Assembly: GCA_019240755.1 (NCBI GenBank)
Contig: JAFAXS010000113.1
Location: 1-51,279, forward strand
DNA length: 51,279 bases
Direction of reading: 5' to 3'
Source: Vulcanimicrobiota bacterium
GTDB taxonomy: Bacteria; Vulcanimicrobiota; Vulcanimicrobiia; Vulcanimicrobiales; Vulcanimicrobiaceae
Made by a program: the position numbers and the translations under genes
The notes under the pieces: model-generated
What the model was told of the DNA's origin: nothing
The model's database searches: none
Seen by the model: the letters and a program-made list of their open reading frames with translations, nothing else
Part shown: piece after piece, positions 49,478-51,279 of the stretch
Layout of the letters: every line of letters starts with the position of its first letter
How positions within the stretch are numbered: position 1 is the stretch's first letter

Positions 49478-50821
49478 CTAGCGCGCCACCTTAAATACGG
49501 TGCCTTCACCATACTTGCCGCCGGCCGAGGCAGTGCCATAAAGAGCGCCTCTCCGATCGAAGATCAGAGCCGCGCGTGGTTCTGCCCCGTCGGCCCCCGC
49601 GAACCTATGGAGGATACTCTCCTTATAGCCCGATCCCGACGGCGTCAACTTAAAGACCGTACCGCAGTTGCAGGACGGACTACCGCCCCAGTACGTTGTG
49701 CCATAGAGCGCGCCTTCGTTATCGAGGACCAGAGTGTCCATCGGATACTGACCGTCGGAAGAGTAAGAGCCGGCGAAGCTATAGAGCACGGTCTCGATGT
49801 AGCCCGATCCCGACCGCGTCAACTTGAACACGGTGCCGCATCCAGTGGAGCCGGAGCACGTGCCGCTGCCGCCTTCCCCGGTTGTGCCGTAGAGCGCGCC
49901 TTTGTTATCGAAGATCACCCCGCCAAACGGCCCCTCGCCGTCGCTCTCGACGAAGTTATGGATGACGCTTTCCCTATAGCGTGATCTCCCTGACGGCGTC
50001 AACTTAAACACGGTGCCGCAACCGTCGTAGTAGAAGCCGCAAGCCTGAGTAGATCCGCCGGCACTCGTCGTACCATAGAGTGCACCATCGGTACCGAAGG
50101 TCAGGCCCGCGAATGGATTCAGGCCATTAAGGCCATGAAACCGCTGCAGAATGGTCTCGGTGTACGGGAATCCGGATGGCGTCAACCTGAAGGCAAGCCC
50201 TTCGCCGATGCGGTCGCCGACGAACGTCGTGCCGTACAGCGCGCCGTCTTTTCCGAAGATCAAACCGGCGTAAGGCCGCTCGCCACGATTGCAATCAGCC
50301 CACTCGAACTTGTAGACCGCGCTTTCCGAGTACCCCGATGCCGTCGGAGTCAACTTGAAGGCAGTGCCGCAGCCCTTTGCGCCTTCATCGCTTGTGGTAG
50401 TACCGTAGAGCGCTCCATTAGAATCGAAGGTAAGGCCGGCCCACGGCCAGGCGCCGTCGGAACGCAGTCCTCTGAAGCTGTGAACCACGCGCTCGGTGTA
50501 GGCTGATCGCGACGGTGAAAGCTTGAAGACGGTGCCGCATCCACTGTTGTGGTAAAAACCGCAAGAGTACGAGGACCCGCCGAACTCGGTCGTCCCATAA
50601 AGTGCGCCGTCCTTGCCTAAAATGAGAGGGCCTTGAGGCTGTGCTCCGTCTGAACCGCCCCGGAAGTTGTAGAGCACGACGAAGGGCTGGCGCAATCTCA
50701 AAGCCGCCGACCCGTCCTCGCGATTTCCGGGTGGTACGGCACCGACATTTGTGCTGCAGCCAGCGAGCATCGTCGAAGCGACACAAACGGTTACCATCTG
50801 CGTAAAAGCTGGATATTTCAT
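49478..50821 (-). CDS. GloVer tandem-repeat lipoprotein
   Basis: The 447-residue protein has a lipoprotein signal (lipobox L-A-G-C) and seven tandem repeats of about 50-60 residues. Each repeat has a G-A-L-Y-G-T-T (once G-A-L-Y-G-T-A) core followed by G-T-V-F-K-L-(T/S)-P-S. This is the choice-of-anchor GloVer repeat, which should form a beta-propeller. Such proteins are abundant in several environmental phyla; function is unknown. It lies 67 bases upstream of typA on the same strand and could be co-transcribed, but a functional link is unlikely. Confidence 0.88.
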   Translation of the reverse strand: MKYPAFTQMVTVCVASTMLAGCSTNVGAVPPGNREDGSAALRLRQPFVVLYNFRGGSDGAQPQGPLILGKDGALYGTTEFGGSSYSCGFYHNSGCGTVFKLSPSRSAYTERVVHSFRGLRSDGAWPWAGLTFDSNGALYGTTTSDEGAKGCGTAFKLTPTASGYSESAVYKFEWADCNRGERPYAGLIFGKDGALYGTTFVGDRIGEGLAFRLTPSGFPYTETILQRFHGLNGLNPFAGLTFGTDGALYGTTSAGGSTQACGFYYDGCGTVFKLTPSGRSRYRESVIHNFVESDGEGPFGGVIFDNKGALYGTTGEGGSGTCSGSTGCGTVFKLTRSGSGYIETVLYSFAGSYSSDGQYPMDTLVLDNEGALYGTTYWGGSPSCNCGTVFKLTPSGSGYKESILHRFAGADGAEPRAALIFDRRGALYGTASAGGKYGEGTVFKVAR

Positions 50822-51055
50822 CGGGGGCCTCCTCGTTCAATCAGTGCGCCGCCGGTGCCACCGAAATTTAGACTATCACGATCTGTGCGGCGCTCCTAGG
50901 CCCACGCCGGAGCTGATTCGATGTGCTCACGTCTGGATAGTGCAAAGGGTCTATAGCGACGCGTGCTCGCAGCCGCCGCTCTCTTTGACTCTGAAGGTCA
51001 CTTTCCAGGAGTACTTTGACAAAATCCCGTTAAAATAAAGGTTCTTCAACGTCAT
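50822..51055. other. intergenic region before the selenocysteine tRNA
   Basis: No convincing gene is present. An AT-rich patch just before the tRNA contains TTGACA (51016-51021) and TAAAAT (51031-51036), but their 9-base spacing is wrong for a standard sigma-70 promoter. The left part must hold the promoter of the GloVer lipoprotein (minus strand). Confidence 0.4.
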
Positions 51056-51149
51056 GGGAGCGTACGGGTCTGGTGGCTCGCACGGTCTTCAAAATCGCTG
51101 AGGTCGTCGCAAGGCGACTGGTAGGTTCGATTCCTACACGCTCCCGCCA
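51056..51149 (+). tRNA. selC: tRNA-Sec (UCA anticodon)
   Basis: The 94-base gene folds as bacterial tRNA-Sec. An 8-bp acceptor stem joins 51056-51063 to 51138-51145. A 6-bp D stem (51065-51070 with 51075-51080) closes a TGGT loop. The anticodon loop CTTCAAA (51087-51093) reads TCA, which decodes UGA. The long variable arm is GTCGTC-GCAA-GGCGAC, and a 5-bp T stem carries TTCGATT. GCCA is encoded. The 8+5 acceptor/T stack and long D stem distinguish it from tRNA-Ser or a suppressor. The anticodon stem needs an A-C pair or a bulged C (51098). No sel genes are in the window. Confidence 0.93.
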
Positions 51150-51265
51150 GAATCTATATTCTTAAGCCGCGTTTTGGAATACGAAAGCCACGCGAGCGCA
51201 AGAGCTCCGGCGCCAGACAAAGCCAGTACTCCGTGATCGTATGGTTGCCACTCTAGCTTGCTCAT
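51134..51265 (-). CDS. possible short membrane protein or C-terminus of an off-window gene
   Basis: On the minus strand an ATG at 51265 opens 43 codons ending in TAG at 51134. The peptide has one hydrophobic helix (G-V-L-A-L-S-G-A-G-A-L-A-L-A-W-L) between charged ends. The frame remains open to the window edge, so it may be the 3' end of a longer gene. Its last 16 bases overlap the tRNA 3' end on the opposite strand, which lowers confidence. No family is recognised. Confidence 0.3.
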   Translation of the reverse strand: MSKLEWQPYDHGVLALSGAGALALAWLSYSKTRLKNIDSGGSV

Positions 51266-51279
51266 CCGGATTGGTGATA

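Noticed and set aside
48323-49984. 553-codon plus-strand ORF opposite typA
   Set aside because: It is serine/arginine-rich, shows no family features and lies antisense to an unmistakable TypA gene; high GC keeps the opposite frame open.
51016-51036. TTGACA and TAAAAT boxes as the tRNA-Sec promoter
   Set aside because: The spacing is only 9 bases, too short for a sigma-70 promoter.
50751-51038. 95-codon plus-strand ORF before the tRNA
   Set aside because: It runs antisense to the GloVer lipoprotein start and through the promoter region; no motif and no ribosome binding site.
1-51279. CRISPR arrays, insertion sequences, integrases, rRNA
   Set aside because: No regularly spaced direct repeats, transposase or integrase motifs, or rRNA sequence were seen by eye.

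Overview
The window is a GC-rich (about 60%), gene-dense bacterial chromosome segment from a diderm organism. It carries a Wza-like export protein, a one-piece Wzc-type tyrosine kinase and several lipoproteins. The mix of GloVer-repeat lipoprotein, lipoprotein beta-propeller, sedolisin peptidase, and NB-ARC/TPR regulators fused to a cyclase or an XRE domain recalls the uncultured Eremiobacterota (WPS-2) and neighbouring phyla. That placement is inference from gene content only. GTG and TTG starts and 4-base start/stop overlaps are common. No insertion sequence, integrase, CRISPR array or rRNA was seen.

Left part (1-11.2 kb): the 3' end of a VOC/PhnB-like gene, two small secreted proteins, a class III nucleotide cyclase fused to NB-ARC/TPR, a small coiled-coil protein, a sedolisin, a lipoprotein beta-propeller, an XRE-NB-ARC-TPR regulator, and a PDZ/multi-TM/GAF membrane protein.

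Cyclitol island (12.5-19.8 kb): two convergent operons meet at 16.4 kb. The plus arm has a sugar-1-phosphate nucleotidyltransferase, a GT4 glycosyltransferase and two extended SDRs. The minus arm has a sedoheptulose 7-phosphate cyclase (2-epi-5-epi-valiolone synthase class), a ROK kinase and a GH4-like NAD enzyme. Cyclase, kinase, nucleotidyltransferase and glycosyltransferase have the same logic as the validamycin/acarbose pathways, so this looks like a C7-cyclitol (pseudo-sugar) pathway of an undescribed type. Two paralogous secreted proteins with coding regions of identical length bracket the island. This is the most notable system in the window.

Exopolysaccharide region (21.0-47.6 kb): an Amj-family flippase, a Wzy/WaaL polymerase or ligase, and a minus-strand operon (initiating phosphoglycosyltransferase, three GT4 enzymes, WecC/WbpA-type UDP-sugar dehydrogenase, glucuronyl C5-epimerase). 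This operon diverges from a plus-strand operon (Wzc-like kinase, GT2, aminotransferase, Gfo/Idh/MocA dehydrogenase, hexapeptide acetyltransferase, FAD protein, polysaccharide deacetylase). The last sugar-modifying genes match the WbpA-WbpB-WbpE-WbpD route to a diacetamido-uronic acid. Three LuxR/NarL-type regulators, two GT-C membrane glycosyltransferases, a Wza-like protein and a methyltransferase follow.

Right end: typA, a GloVer-repeat lipoprotein, a selenocysteine tRNA (UCA anticodon, 8-bp acceptor, 6-bp D stem), and a possible short membrane ORF at the edge. The tRNA implies that the organism makes selenoproteins, but no sel genes lie in this window.
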